Assembly: GCF_025909975.1 (NCBI RefSeq)
Contig: NZ_JAPCIO010000004.1
Coordinates: 62,001-126,000, forward strand
Source: Flavobacterium lacisediminis
Lineage (GTDB): Bacteria > Bacteroidota > Bacteroidia > Flavobacteriales > Flavobacteriaceae
Length of the DNA stretch: 64,000 nt
Direction: 5' to 3'
The first letter of the stretch is position 1. The number at the start of each line of letters is the position of its first letter. The translations under genes were made by a program, and so were the position numbers. The notes under the pieces were generated by a model. That model did no database searches. It was not told where the DNA came from and saw only the letters and a list, made by a program, of their open reading frames with translations. Shown here in pieces: positions 7,941 through 16,639 of this stretch.

Positions 7941-10001
7941 TTACTTGAAATCAGCATCAGTTACACCTTCGTTAATTTTAACTTCGGTAGTGATTAACTC
8001 GATTTCGATACCAACATTCATGATGGTTTTGTATGGGAATTTTAATCCTTTTACATCTTTGTAATCTTGAAAGTAAGTGGTTTGTGTCATTTTTTGACCA
8101 CCTTGCTCAACGTCTTTAGCTTCAGCTACTTTAAATCCAGTTTTTACATCATAGTAATAGGTAGATTTTCCGTTTTTGATTGCATAAGCATCAGTACCAT
8201 TAATGTTTTCAATTCCTGTTAAAGTAACGTCTTTATCAGTTAACAATGACAATTCTTTAAAGTTACCTGCCATGTCTTGCATGTCTTTCAAATCTTGGTC
8301 TTTGAAATCTTTTCTTTGACCTTGTTGTACCATGTAAGCTTCTTTTTCGTTAACTACTTGTTTCATCATTACCATTCCCATAGCCTTCATTTCAACGCCT
8401 AATTTTTTAGGAGCTGTTTTTACTACTAATTCTAATGGTGTTCCTTGAACAGTTCCAGCTGACATTACGGCTAACGTTTTTACGTTTTTAACCGCCTTCT
8501 CACCACCAATTGCATTGATGTAACTGTTTAATACTGTTTGAGCTGTAACTCCTGCAGGAATAGGTTTTTTAACTTCTGGTTTTTCTGTTGGGTTACCATA
8601 TTTGTCAAAGTAGAAAATTGGTAATTTTTCTCTTTTACTCATAGCTTCCAAGCCTGGTAAAACATCACCTGCTTTTCCTACGATTACAACTCTTGTTTTA
8701 TCAGACAAGAAGTATTTATTAGCTGCATTTTTGATATCTTCAGCAGTAACTGCATTGATGTTTTTGATATAGTTTTCGTAGAAATCTTCAGGTAAACCTT
8801 GAGTTTCTTTGTTTAAAGCATATCCTGCAATAGTTGAAGGTTTTTCAATTTGCATTACGAAGTTACCTACATATTTTGCTTTAGCATTTCTTAAATCTTC
8901 TTCAGAAACTAATTCTGTTTTGATTCTTTTTAACTCATTGAAAAATTCTACAACAGCACTATCAGTTACTGTATTTCTAACAGAAGCACTTGAACGGAAT
9001 TTGTTGATATATTTTCCAGCTCCAATAGAAGAGTATGCGCCGTATGTCCAACCGTGTTTTTCACGTAAGTTTAAAAATAGTCTTCCTTCACCGCCACCAC
9101 CTAAAATTTGGTTAGCTAACAAAACTGAAAAATATTCTTTGTCTGTCATTTTTAAGTTAGACAAGTTAACAAGAGAAATTTCCGATTGTACTGCGTTTGG
9201 TGTATCAATAAAATTGATTTGACTGTATTGAACGTCTTTTGGAGAAGTGTATGATAGTTGTGGAGCTGTAGCTTTTTTCCAAGTACCGAAAAGTCTTTCC
9301 ACTTCTTTTTTAACCTCTTTAAAGTTAACATCTCCTACAATTACTAAATAGGCATTTGCTGGAACGAAATAAGTGTTGTAGTTCATTACAACATCATCTA
9401 AAGTAACGTTCTTTAAAGTTTCTTCGCTAGTAAATTCCCCTTTATAATGTTCTTTTCCGAAAACTAAAACATTTTCAGCTCTACGAGCAATAGCTGTAAC
9501 GCTTTTTTCATCTGCTTTTAATCCTTCGATGATTTTTTCTTTCTCTTTTTCGAATTCTTTTTGGTCAAATAGTGGGTTTAATGCACCATCTGCCATCAAT
9601 TCTAAAATTCTTTTTGAATATCTTGAAAGCCCGTTTCCGGAAGCTCCAGAGGCATAAAAATTGATGTCTGCTCCTAAGAAGTCAATTTCTTCGTTAAAAG
9701 CATCTTTGTTAATGGTTTCAGTTCCGTTACCTAACATTCCGCTTAAAATATCAGAAACTCCTTTTTTATTTCCTTCAGCATAAGGTGGATTATCTAAAGT
9801 AAGATTGAAAGAAACACGAGGTAATTTATGATTCTCAACTACTAAAACTTTCAAACCATTTTTTAGTATAAAGCTTTGTGGTTTGTTGATGTTGATAGTA
9901 GGAGCTGGTCCTGCTTTTGGTTGCGGTCTATCTTGTGCTTGCATAGTTATTGTTAAAAATAAACTGGCTGCTATGTATATAAATTTTTTCATATTCTTCA
10001 A
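7941..10001 (-). CDS. M16-family metallopeptidase-like protein, non-catalytic subunit
   Basis: 686 residues with a signal peptide (MKNMKKFIYIAASLFLTITMQAQ). Two M16 domains occupy residues ~35-460, but the zinc motif HxxEH is missing: the matching place reads GVSDILSGMLGNGTE. The second domain keeps the R/Y segment LREKHGWTYGAYSSIG. A further ~200-residue C-terminal region (TVLNSYINAIGGEKAVKNVKTL..., YYYDVKTGFKVAEAKD) resembles LolA/outer-membrane-sorting-like beta domains. Such proteins pair with an HxxEH partner, here the gene only 3 bp upstream. Periplasmic; the substrate is unknown. Confidence 0.9.
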   Translation of the reverse strand: MKNMKKFIYIAASLFLTITMQAQDRPQPKAGPAPTININKPQSFILKNGLKVLVVENHKLPRVSFNLTLDNPPYAEGNKKGVSDILSGMLGNGTETINKDAFNEEIDFLGADINFYASGASGNGLSRYSKRILELMADGALNPLFDQKEFEKEKEKIIEGLKADEKSVTAIARRAENVLVFGKEHYKGEFTSEETLKNVTLDDVVMNYNTYFVPANAYLVIVGDVNFKEVKKEVERLFGTWKKATAPQLSYTSPKDVQYSQINFIDTPNAVQSEISLVNLSNLKMTDKEYFSVLLANQILGGGGEGRLFLNLREKHGWTYGAYSSIGAGKYINKFRSSASVRNTVTDSAVVEFFNELKRIKTELVSEEDLRNAKAKYVGNFVMQIEKPSTIAGYALNKETQGLPEDFYENYIKNINAVTAEDIKNAANKYFLSDKTRVVIVGKAGDVLPGLEAMSKREKLPIFYFDKYGNPTEKPEVKKPIPAGVTAQTVLNSYINAIGGEKAVKNVKTLAVMSAGTVQGTPLELVVKTAPKKLGVEMKAMGMVMMKQVVNEKEAYMVQQGQRKDFKDQDLKDMQDMAGNFKELSLLTDKDVTLTGIENINGTDAYAIKNGKSTYYYDVKTGFKVAEAKDVEQGGQKMTQTTYFQDYKDVKGLKFPYKTIMNVGIEIELITTEVKINEGVTDADFK

Positions 10002-10004
10002 ATC

Positions 10005-11330
10005 TTAGTTTTGAGCTTTGTCTTTAGCAGGTACATAATCTAAAATCATTCTTTGGTTTGAGTTTAGATATTTTTTTGCAATATCTCTAATTTCTTCTCT
10101 TGTGATAGAACGATAAATATCAATTTCTGTATTGATTAAGTTAATATCGCCATATAACATATAATAAGTTGCTAAATTATCAGCAATTCCTTCAACAGAA
10201 GCATTGTTACTTACGTAGTTGCTTTCAAATTTATTTTGAAGTTTTTGGAAGTCTTTTTCAGAAATTAATTCGTTTTGCATTTTTGCAATTTCTTCATCAA
10301 TCTCTTTTAAGATAGATTCTGTTGTGTTTTCTCCCATTGGTAAACCATAGATTAAATACATTCCATAATCTTCTTGACTGTAGTTGAAAGCACCAATTTG
10401 TAATGCCATTTTTTTATCGTCTACAATCTTTTTGTATAATTTAGAGCTTTTTCCATCAGAAAGGTAAGCTGAAATCATATCTAAAACTCTAGCATCGCGC
10501 GTTTTCATTGAAGGTGTTCTGTATGAAGCCACTAACATTGGAATTTGAATGTTTGGATCTTGCCAAGTTGCTTTAAATTCTTGAGTAATTGGCGCTTCTT
10601 CAACTTTTTGACGAGTTACAGGAGCTCCTTTTGGTATTGGGCTAAAATATTTTTTCACCCATTCTTTAGCTTGCGCTTTGTCAAACTGACCTGCAATTAC
10701 TAAAACCGCATTGTTTGGTACATAGAATTTTTTATTGAAAGCTAAGAATTCTTCTAAAGTAGCTGCATCTAAATGCTCCATTTCACCAATGGTTGTCCAT
10801 TTGTATGGGTGTACTTTAAACATGTTTTCTTTAACAGCCTTAATTAAATTACCATAAGGTTGATTATCAACACGTAATCTTTTTTCTTCTTTAACAACTT
10901 CGTTTTGTGTATCAACACCTTTTTGGTCAATAACAGGATGCATTAATCTTTCAGATTCCATCCAAATAGCTAATTCTAGGTTGTTTGAAGGGAAAACCTC
11001 ATAGTAATATGTTCTGTCATCCGTAGTATTAGCATTGTTGTTTCCTCCGTTTGCTGTAACTAATTTGAACCAGTCTCCTTTGCCTATGTTTTTTGTTCCT
11101 TCAAATAGAAGGTGTTCAAAAAAGTGAGCAAAACCTGTACGGTTAGGTTGTTCGTCTTTTGCTCCTACGTGATACATTACAGATGTAATTACCACAGGTG
11201 CTGAATTGTCTTGATGTAATACAACATGTAATCCGTTGTCTAAATCAAATTCCTCGAATGTTACTTTTTGAGCAGAAGCAGTTCCGCCAAGCATTAGTGC
11301 AGTACCCAAAGCCATTAAAGATTTTTTCAT
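10005..11330 (-). CDS. M16-family zinc metallopeptidase, catalytic subunit
   Basis: 441 residues with a signal peptide (MKKSLMALGTALMLGGTASAQ). The zinc site HFFEH (residues ~67-71) plus a downstream Glu (NEVVKEEKR) marks an active M16/insulinase-like peptidase. The second, structural M16 domain fills the C-terminal half. It is first in a two-gene operon with the 686-residue non-catalytic partner, so a heterodimeric periplasmic peptidase is inferred. Target unknown. Confidence 0.93.
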   Translation of the reverse strand: MKKSLMALGTALMLGGTASAQKVTFEEFDLDNGLHVVLHQDNSAPVVITSVMYHVGAKDEQPNRTGFAHFFEHLLFEGTKNIGKGDWFKLVTANGGNNNANTTDDRTYYYEVFPSNNLELAIWMESERLMHPVIDQKGVDTQNEVVKEEKRLRVDNQPYGNLIKAVKENMFKVHPYKWTTIGEMEHLDAATLEEFLAFNKKFYVPNNAVLVIAGQFDKAQAKEWVKKYFSPIPKGAPVTRQKVEEAPITQEFKATWQDPNIQIPMLVASYRTPSMKTRDARVLDMISAYLSDGKSSKLYKKIVDDKKMALQIGAFNYSQEDYGMYLIYGLPMGENTTESILKEIDEEIAKMQNELISEKDFQKLQNKFESNYVSNNASVEGIADNLATYYMLYGDINLINTEIDIYRSITREEIRDIAKKYLNSNQRMILDYVPAKDKAQN

Positions 11331-11479
11331 ACGTTATTAATTTGTTTGATATAATTGTAATAAGACGCAATTTCGAGATAATGTTACAATAAAATTGCAT
11401 TTTTAGTTGGAAATTTTATTGAAATTACAATTTAGAATATTTTTATTGGGTAGATAGTTGTTTGGTTTAGAAATTATTG

Positions 11480-11487
11480 TATATTTG
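11480..11487 (+). promoter_or_regulatory. Promoter -7 box for rplU-rpmA
   Basis: TATATTTG with a TTG-containing -33 region at 11457-11466; 33 bp before the rplU ATG. Confidence 0.65.
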
Positions 11488-11519
11488 CAACCTTAAAATT
11501 TTTAACTAAAATCATTGTT

Positions 11520-11942
11520 ATGTACGCAATCGTAGAGATAGCAGGGCAACAATTCAAAGTAAGCAAAGACCAAAAGGTTTATGTTCACCGTTTAGCTTCA
11601 GAAGAAGGAACTAAAGTTTCTTTTGATAAAGTTCTTTTATTAGATGAAAACGGAACAGTAACTTTAGGCGCCCCAGCTGTAGAAGGTGCTTCAGTAGAAG
11701 CCAAAGTGTTACAACACTTAAAAGGTGATAAAGTAATCGTTTTCAAAAAGAAAAGAAGAAAAGGTTACAAAAAGAAAAACGGTCACAGACAATCATTCAC
11801 TCAAATTTTAATTGAAGGAATTGTTGCTGCTGGAGCTAAGAAAAAAGCTGCTAAAAAAGAAGTAGAAGTTGAAGTAACTGAAGCTACTGAAGAAGTTAAG
11901 CCAAAAGCAAAAGCAACAAAAAAACCAAAAACTGAAGAATAA
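11520..11942 (+). CDS. rplU: 50S ribosomal protein L21 (bL21)
   Basis: 140 residues. The first ~103 are canonical L21: [18 protein letters not shown], then [20 protein letters not shown], the rRNA-binding signature. A C-terminal tail of ~35 residues rich in Ala, Lys and Glu (repeats like KKAAKKE and EVTEATEE) extends past the normal end, as is common in Bacteroidota. Co-transcribed with rpmA 19 bp downstream. Confidence 0.98.
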   Translation: MYAIVEIAGQQFKVSKDQKVYVHRLASEEGTKVSFDKVLLLDENGTVTLGAPAVEGASVEAKVLQHLKGDKVIVFKKKRRKGYKKKNGHRQSFTQILIEGIVAAGAKKKAAKKEVEVEVTEATEEVKPKAKATKKPKTEE

Positions 11943-11961
11943 CATTTAAAAATATTACGTC

Positions 11962-12222
11962 ATGGCTCACAAGAAAGGTGTCGGTAGTTCGAAGAATGGT
12001 AGAGAATCAGAATCGAAACGTTTAGGCGTTAAGATTTATGGTGGTCAAGCTGCTATTGCTGGAAACATCATTGTTAGACAAAGAGGTTCTAAGCACAACC
12101 CAGGTGAAAATGTTTACATGGGAAAAGATCATACTTTACATGCTAAAGTTGATGGAGTTGTAAAATTCCAGAAAAAAGCGGAAAACAAATCATATGTATC
12201 TGTAGTTCCGTTTGAAGCTTAA
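11962..12222 (+). CDS. rpmA: 50S ribosomal protein L27 (bL27)
   Basis: 86 residues, [29 protein letters not shown], the canonical L27 sequence near the peptidyl-transferase centre. The N-terminus is already the mature AHKKG form, so no Firmicutes-type cleavable extension is present. Last gene of the rplU operon, followed by a terminator. Confidence 0.99.
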   Translation: MAHKKGVGSSKNGRESESKRLGVKIYGGQAAIAGNIIVRQRGSKHNPGENVYMGKDHTLHAKVDGVVKFQKKAENKSYVSVVPFEA

Positions 12223-12245
12223 TAATCCTATTTAGCAACATACTA

Positions 12246-12275
12246 AAAACCTCTCCATTGGAGAGGTTTTTTTAT
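12246..12275 (+). terminator. Terminator of rplU-rpmA
   Basis: Stem AAAACCTCTCC, loop ATT, GGAGAGGTTTT followed by T-run. Confidence 0.9.
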
Positions 12276-12318
12276 TAAAATAAATGTGGTTTGTGTTTGC
12301 ATATTTAATGCAATTACT

Positions 12319-12326
12319 TATATTTG
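12319..12326 (+). promoter_or_regulatory. Promoter -7 box for tRNA-Leu
   Basis: TATATTTG 19 bp before the mature tRNA 5' end, with TTTG at 12296-12299 as a possible -33 element. Confidence 0.6.
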
Positions 12327-12345
12327 CACCCACAATTAAGCATAC

Positions 12346-12427
12346 GCGGGTATGGTGAAATTGGTAGACACGCCAGACTTAGGATCTGGTGCCGCAAGGT
12401 GTGAAGGTTCGAGTCCTTTTACCCGCA
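12346..12427 (+). tRNA. tRNA-Leu (anticodon TAG)
   Basis: Acceptor stem GCGGGTA pairs with TACCCGC; anticodon stem CCAGA/TCTGG encloses loop CTTAGGA with anticodon TAG; a class II variable arm and the T-arm GGTTCGAGTCC follow. 82 nt without an encoded CCA. Its 3' end is the left attachment site of the mobile element, and the gene remains intact. Confidence 0.97.
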
Positions 12428-12429
12428 CT
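12411..12429 (+). repeat. attL core (19-bp direct repeat with attR)
   Basis: GAGTCCTTTTACCCGCACT, covering the T-arm and acceptor 3' half of tRNA-Leu plus two bases; identical to 25890-25908. Confidence 0.9.
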
Positions 12430-12440
12430 CATAAATGCTA

Positions 12441-12476
12441 AAAGCCCTTAATTACTAAGTAGTTAAGGGTTTTTTA
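12441..12476 (+). terminator. Element-borne terminator behind tRNA-Leu
   Basis: Stem CCCTTAA...TTAAGGG followed by TTTTTTATTT. It lies inside the element and replaces the native tRNA terminator that is now displaced beyond attR. Confidence 0.7.
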
Positions 12477-12486
12477 TTTCTTAGAA

Positions 12487-12506
12487 CCCCCGTATTTCCC
12501 CCAAAA
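12487..12506 (+). repeat. Left copy of 20-bp subterminal repeat
   Basis: CCCCCGTATTTCCCCCAAAA, identical and in the same orientation as 25751-25770. G/C-run DNA in an otherwise AT-rich element suggests a protein-binding site, possibly an integrase arm site. The left-end stretch 12430-12731 otherwise holds only the terminator and one doubtful minus-strand ORF. Confidence 0.7.
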
Positions 12507-12731
12507 CCATTTTGAACTCAATTTAAAATTAATAGGTGCAATTTCAATAGCAACTTTTTTACGTGTTGGTGCCAAAAAAAGTTGGTTTTTTATTTTTTTT
12601 TCATTATATAGTGTGTATAGGGACAAGTTTTTTTGACTTTTAATGCACTTGTCTATATTTATATAAAAGAGGGGTTGTTTGTTTGGACAAGCCTTGTCCA
12701 TTTTATATAAAGTTGTTTAATAAAAAAGAAT

Positions 12732-13316
12732 ATGAATAAAAAAACTATAAATAACAGTTTATGTGAAATTATTAAAAAATTACAAGAAAAGAAAGCTAAA
12801 ATATTTTATAACTTAAAAAGCCTTGAAAGGATTACTACCAAAAAAGCTAGAGCGTTGAAATATGATATGGCTAGGGTAAAAATAAAGTATAAAGATTCTG
12901 AACACCTTTTATTTAAAAAAGGTAGAGATTGGAATATTCATTTCACTTTGATTCATGAATTTTTACCAAAATACAAAGGAAAGCGAGAAAGTATATATGC
13001 TGAAAAATGGGCAACACATTTTAGCTGGAACCTAAAAAAAAGTTACGATTATAAATATCATAATAAATTAGTAGAATTAATTAAGTCTGATTTAGGTAAA
13101 TATAAAATTGGCTTTTGCATTGAAAAAGATGAAAGGGGTTATTATCATGTGCATGGAATTTCAGACGCTTCAACAAATAAAGTTTTGAGTTCAGTTAAAA
13201 AGATATTATGTCAATTTTTAGATAATAAAGAAAAAAGAATTAAAGTTAATGAAATTCAAAATAAGTATTGCTATATCGCATACATGAAAAAGCAAGGTGA
13301 AATTAAATTTATTTAA
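12732..13316 (+). CDS. Small HUH-endonuclease-like (Rep-type) protein
   Basis: 194 residues, no close family recognised. Three motifs stand in the order expected of rolling-circle Rep/HUH nucleases: WNIHFTLI (67-74, motif I-like), YYHVHGI with H139-x-H141 flanked by hydrophobic residues (motif II, the metal-binding HUH), and YCYIAYMKK (179-187, a Tyr/Lys motif III with Y181 or Y184 as candidate nucleophile). Highly Lys-rich, typical for DNA binding. No helicase domain. It is the first gene inside attL and could nick the element for replication or mobilization. The assignment is inferred from motifs only. Confidence 0.6.
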   Translation: MNKKTINNSLCEIIKKLQEKKAKIFYNLKSLERITTKKARALKYDMARVKIKYKDSEHLLFKKGRDWNIHFTLIHEFLPKYKGKRESIYAEKWATHFSWNLKKSYDYKYHNKLVELIKSDLGKYKIGFCIEKDERGYYHVHGISDASTNKVLSSVKKILCQFLDNKEKRIKVNEIQNKYCYIAYMKKQGEIKFI

Positions 13317-13317
13317 A

Positions 13318-13527
13318 ATGGAAAATATAGAAATAAAAGATTTTAGGTTCAACCCTGAGTTAAGGAGATTATTGACTCAATATTGTCTAATGACATATGA
13401 AGAAAATGCTGTATTAGACGATGAGAGTTTAATAGCGGAATATAATTACTTAAATGAGAGCAATTGTTTGAATGATTTATTCCTTTGTGAATATCTAACA
13501 ATAAAATCTCTTCAAAAGTATGTCTAG
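13318..13527 (+). CDS. Hypothetical protein, 69 aa
   Basis: Chosen start ATG 13318, one base after the stop of the HUH-like gene; an in-frame ATG at 13297 would overlap that gene by 20 nt. The product (MENIEIKDFRFNPELRRLL...) is acidic and probably helical, with two cysteines in NCLNDLFLCEYL. Likely co-translated with the Rep-like gene. No family recognised. Confidence 0.6.
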   Translation: MENIEIKDFRFNPELRRLLTQYCLMTYEENAVLDDESLIAEYNYLNESNCLNDLFLCEYLTIKSLQKYV

Positions 13528-13684
13528 GTATCCTATTATTAATAAGATTAAAATTAATGGTATAAAATTTACAAGCTGGTTCCTCCAGAAAAATTCCATA
13601 AAAAATTTTTGGGAATTTTATAAGATAATAACACTTTTCAGTCTATTTTATGTTATTAATGTGTTGTATATGAGTACTGTATAG
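13520..13684 (+). CDS. Possible small membrane protein, 54 aa
   Basis: ATG 13520 overlaps the end of the preceding gene by 8 nt; stop TAG 13682-13684. The N-terminal half is basic (MSRYPIINKIKINGIKF) and the C-terminal half hydrophobic (FYKIITLFSLFYVINVLYM), like a one-pass small membrane protein. Two stem-loops (CTGG/CCAG at 13576-13588 and AAAATTCC/GGAATTTT at 13590-13619) lie within it, so the region may instead be a non-coding structured site. Confidence 0.35.
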   Translation: MSRYPIINKIKINGIKFTSWFLQKNSIKNFWEFYKIITLFSLFYVINVLYMSTV

Positions 13685-13777
13685 CACGCTCAGAGATTAA
13701 AATAATGTTGTCAAGTCCTGTAAATAGGTTTAAAAAATATAGAAAAGCTGCTTGGCGTTTAAAATTTAATATAAACT

Positions 13778-13951
13778 ATGGATGAAAATACTCTCGATGG
13801 CAAAATTGCAGTCAAGCAAAAAGAAATTAGTGTAGCTAATAACGATCCTGAGAAAAAGAAAGTTCTTCAGGCTGAGTTATTAAAATTAAACTTGCGTAAG
13901 CAATTACTTAAGCAAACCAAAATAACCCAAAATTTGAAGGACAATGATTAA
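13778..13951 (+). CDS. Small coiled-coil protein, 57 aa
   Basis: ATG 13778 to TAA 13949-13951. The sequence (MDENTLDGKIAVKQKEIS..., then KKKVLQAELLKLNLRKQLLKQ) has heptad-like spacing of Leu/Ile typical of an amphipathic helix. The stop overlaps the next start (TAATG), which argues for real translation. Function unknown. Confidence 0.55.
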   Translation: MDENTLDGKIAVKQKEISVANNDPEKKKVLQAELLKLNLRKQLLKQTKITQNLKDND

Positions 13952-14094
13952 TGAAAGATTTTCGTGTAAAAATATGGATTAGCGGGCGCAGAACAGAAGT
14001 AAACATAAAAGCAATAAATGGTGTTGGTGCCATGAACATAGCAAAAAAAATGTATCCAAACAGTCGTGTTATTACGGCTCAACAGGTTAAATAA
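13951..14094 (+). CDS. Small hypothetical protein, 47 aa
   Basis: ATG 13951 overlaps the upstream stop by one base. Product MKDFRVKIWISGRRTEVNI..., ending in ARKM-like AKKMYPNSRVITAQQVK; its pattern of strand, helix (NGVGAMNIAKKMYP) and strand resembles small beta-alpha-beta proteins carried by mobile elements. No named family recognised. Confidence 0.55.
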   Translation: MKDFRVKIWISGRRTEVNIKAINGVGAMNIAKKMYPNSRVITAQQVK

Positions 14095-14123
14095 AATTCA
14101 CTTAAATTTGGTTTTGTTAAGTT

Positions 14124-14717
14124 TTACAACCCTAATATTTGTTTCTTTTTTATATTAAATTCTTCTTCTGTAATAATTCCTTTTTTTAATAGTTCAGCTA
14201 GTTTTTCTAGCTCGTTAAGATTTAAAGCTGTTTCAATTACGGGTTTTTCATTAGCAGAAATTCTATATTGATCTATAGAATTAATTTTGTTTTTGTCTGA
14301 CTTATCTATGTTGAAAATAATATTTTTAGCACCACAATTATTATGAATAGTTACTTCATATCCTCTAATTCCAAAAATAACTCTAATTAAAAAGTTTGAA
14401 GCATCACGATATCCTATCAACCCAAAAAAAACATTCACAAACAAAGCTATAAAACCATAAGCACAGATGAATAAACCCAAGTATGTTAGAAAACCAATAC
14501 TTGTTATTAAAGCAAGTGCAAATACTACTAGACTAAAAAAAATTAAACGTAAAGAATATGTAAATGAGTCTTTTTGTAAAAATGTTTTTTCAATTGTTTT
14601 GATAGTGCCTATGCATTTTCTCTCAATAGTTTGATGTTGATTCCCATTATAATATGAAATTTTATCTTCAGTTATATTTATATAACCATTACTGAAACTA
14701 ATTTTTCTAATTACCAT
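14124..14717 (-). CDS. Two-TM membrane protein with C-terminal SHOCT domain
   Basis: 197 residues. An N-terminal beta-rich part (MVIRKISFSNGYINITEDKISYYNG) is followed by two hydrophobic segments (~58-78 and ~80-105), a second beta region, and a C-terminal SHOCT motif LEKLAELLKKGIITEEEFNIKKKQILGL-like (~167-197). SHOCT is an oligomerization module frequent in phage- and element-borne proteins. Role unknown. Confidence 0.75.
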   Translation of the reverse strand: MVIRKISFSNGYINITEDKISYYNGNQHQTIERKCIGTIKTIEKTFLQKDSFTYSLRLIFFSLVVFALALITSIGFLTYLGLFICAYGFIALFVNVFFGLIGYRDASNFLIRVIFGIRGYEVTIHNNCGAKNIIFNIDKSDKNKINSIDQYRISANEKPVIETALNLNELEKLAELLKKGIITEEEFNIKKKQILGL

Positions 14718-14890
14718 ATTAATCTAGTTTTATTATTTATTTGTAAAATTTTATAGTATTTTCAAGGTTATGCCCTGAAAATGAATTAATCTCTAAGATA
14801 ATCAAATTTTGTGTTATGGGAAACATTGAATATGATAATTAGAATCGTAATTCTTATTTATATATGTTTGTATTTTATTTGACTACAATT

Positions 14891-15901
14891 TTAGTAGAAC
14901 TTAATGTTTTCAACTTTAAGTTCTTTGTAACTTTTTATTCCATCTTCCCCAATACCTATTTCAATATACACTTTACAACTTTGATTTTTGTTTTTTGAAA
15001 CTCTAAAACAACTGTAATCAACTGTATATCTATAATATGTAATATTATCGTTTACTTGAAAACGATATATATTATCTTTAATTGTAAATTTTTGATTTAC
15101 ATATTCTTTTTCGTTTCTATATAATTTAGTTATTTCAGAAGATTTAATATTTTTTCTTGTAATGAATAAATCTACATTGTCGGAATAATATTTTGTTGCA
15201 TCAAATTTATTATTCATTATATCTTCATACATATCTTTAATATGTTCATTCAAAGCAATTTCGTTTCTTTGACTAAGAGGCAACTCTTCATATTTAGTTT
15301 CATTTATTTCTTCTTCAAAATTTTCATCAATTCTATTTGACGATTTATTTTGAGCTGAAGTTGAAGGGTTGTCTATAACTTTATTGTCAATTTCTTTATT
15401 GTACTTCATATCTGGGTTTCTCCACCCTCGGCTAAAGTGATAAGTTTCTCTTCCTATTAAATATGGGTTATTTCCAGTTCGACTAAGATATGTGCTATCT
15501 AAAGTTATTTTTACGGGAAATAAAGCTCTAACGTCCATTTTTACTTCTTGATTGCTGAAAATTGAAAACCCAATTTCTCTTATTTTATATCCATTTTCAT
15601 CCTCTGTAATACCACTTATTTCATAATCATAATCGCCAATAGGTTTTTCCATTACAAAAGGTTGCTCAGATCTTTTTAAAAAACTAGACCAAACTTTTAC
15701 TTTATTATCATGAAAATAGAATCTGTATTTAACAATATGATCAACATTTATCAGATTATACTCCCATTCTCCTTGGATATATTTTTTTATGCCTTCAGTA
15801 TCATTTATATCAATTTTGACGATTTTTTCAGAGGAACTATTTTTTGAGGTACAAAAAATAAGTAAGATGGATAATCCAAATAGTAATATTGCTTTTCTCA
15901 T
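14891..15901 (-). CDS. Hypothetical lipoprotein, 336 aa
   Basis: N-terminus MRKAILLFGLSILLIFCTSK carries a lipobox-like IFC (Cys17). The first half looks like a lipocalin-style domain (GEWEYNLINVDHIVKYRFYFHDNKVKVWSSFLK), then comes a low-complexity Asn/Ser linker (~175-200), then a second domain (NEHIKDMYEDIMNNKFDATKYYSDNVDLFITRK) that resembles NTF2/DUF-type folds. The 173-bp gap behind it and the 129-bp gap before it show no other gene. Confidence 0.65.
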   Translation of the reverse strand: MRKAILLFGLSILLIFCTSKNSSSEKIVKIDINDTEGIKKYIQGEWEYNLINVDHIVKYRFYFHDNKVKVWSSFLKRSEQPFVMEKPIGDYDYEISGITEDENGYKIREIGFSIFSNQEVKMDVRALFPVKITLDSTYLSRTGNNPYLIGRETYHFSRGWRNPDMKYNKEIDNKVIDNPSTSAQNKSSNRIDENFEEEINETKYEELPLSQRNEIALNEHIKDMYEDIMNNKFDATKYYSDNVDLFITRKNIKSSEITKLYRNEKEYVNQKFTIKDNIYRFQVNDNITYYRYTVDYSCFRVSKNKNQSCKVYIEIGIGEDGIKSYKELKVENIKFY

Positions 15902-16030
15902 ATAAATCTATTGGTTTTTGATTTTTTAAAAATAATCTTTTCTGACAATCAAAACAAATTATTTATTTAAAGTTTATTGATGTTAATTCAAGCTTATAAT
16001 TATTAAGTAATGATCTTTAAATCAACATTT

Positions 16031-16639
16031 TTAACTCTGACTTTGTAGAATACCCGCAATTTTTTTAACTGTATTTGCCGAAACTCCCGTAAGTGTTCCG
16101 ATTTTTCTCAAAGACAAGTGTGGGTTTGTTTTTAGTTCTTTAACTACTTTTTTATGTTTCGATAGGGTAACTTCAGTTGAATCAGTTGTTCCCTTTGTTC
16201 GCCCGACATAAGACCCACGTAAACGAGCTTGTAAAATTCCTTCGGCTTGTCTTTCTAAGAGGGTGGTGCGCTCTAAAGCATTTATCTCACTAAGTACAGT
16301 TGTGATTAGATTAAAAATAGGATTTATTTTGCCATTTACTATGGATTCAAGTCCAAGATTATCAATTTTAACAATAACTCCTTTGCTTTGAAAAAATGAT
16401 AAAGTGGTCAAAACGTCTATAGTTGAGCGACCAGCTCTCGAAAGGTCATGAAAGGTGATAAAGTCATACACGCCTGACTCAACGGCTTCAATCAATTTTT
16501 TGCCTTCAGGTCTTTCCGCAAATGGAATGGAGCCACTAATGACATCGATAAATAATTTTTCATCAGGGTGTGCAATTGCTAACTGACGATAATTTTTCTG
16601 TGTTTGTGAACTTTGTCTTATGTACCTTGCCTTTTTCAT
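16031..16639 (-). CDS. Serine recombinase (resolvase/invertase family)
   Basis: 202 residues from the ATG at 16639; an in-frame ATG at 16663 adds 8 Lys/Asn-rich residues. The N-terminal catalytic domain starts MKKARYIRQSSQTQ, where Ser in the Y-x-R-x-S pattern is the nucleophile, and continues with the FHDLSRAGRSTIDVL segment carrying catalytic Arg residues. The C-terminus contains an HTH of the Hin type (SLRKIGTLTGVSANTVKKI). Likely site-specific inversion or resolution within the element. Upstream DNA at 16670-16685 has an imperfect palindrome, GTGTATTTTGCAC. Confidence 0.9.
   Translation of the reverse strand: MKKARYIRQSSQTQKNYRQLAIAHPDEKLFIDVISGSIPFAERPEGKKLIEAVESGVYDFITFHDLSRAGRSTIDVLTTLSFFQSKGVIVKIDNLGLESIVNGKINPIFNLITTVLSEINALERTTLLERQAEGILQARLRGSYVGRTKGTTDSTEVTLSKHKKVVKELKTNPHLSLRKIGTLTGVSANTVKKIAGILQSQS

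Noticed and set aside
12474..12701. 75-codon minus-strand ORF at the left end of the element
   Set aside because: It runs through the tRNA terminator edge and the 20-bp repeat, has odd composition and no family likeness; more likely a chance ORF, though a remnant gene cannot be excluded.
13528..13777. Retron or CRISPR-like array in the element
   Set aside because: No reverse transcriptase is present and no regularly spaced repeats occur here or elsewhere in the window.
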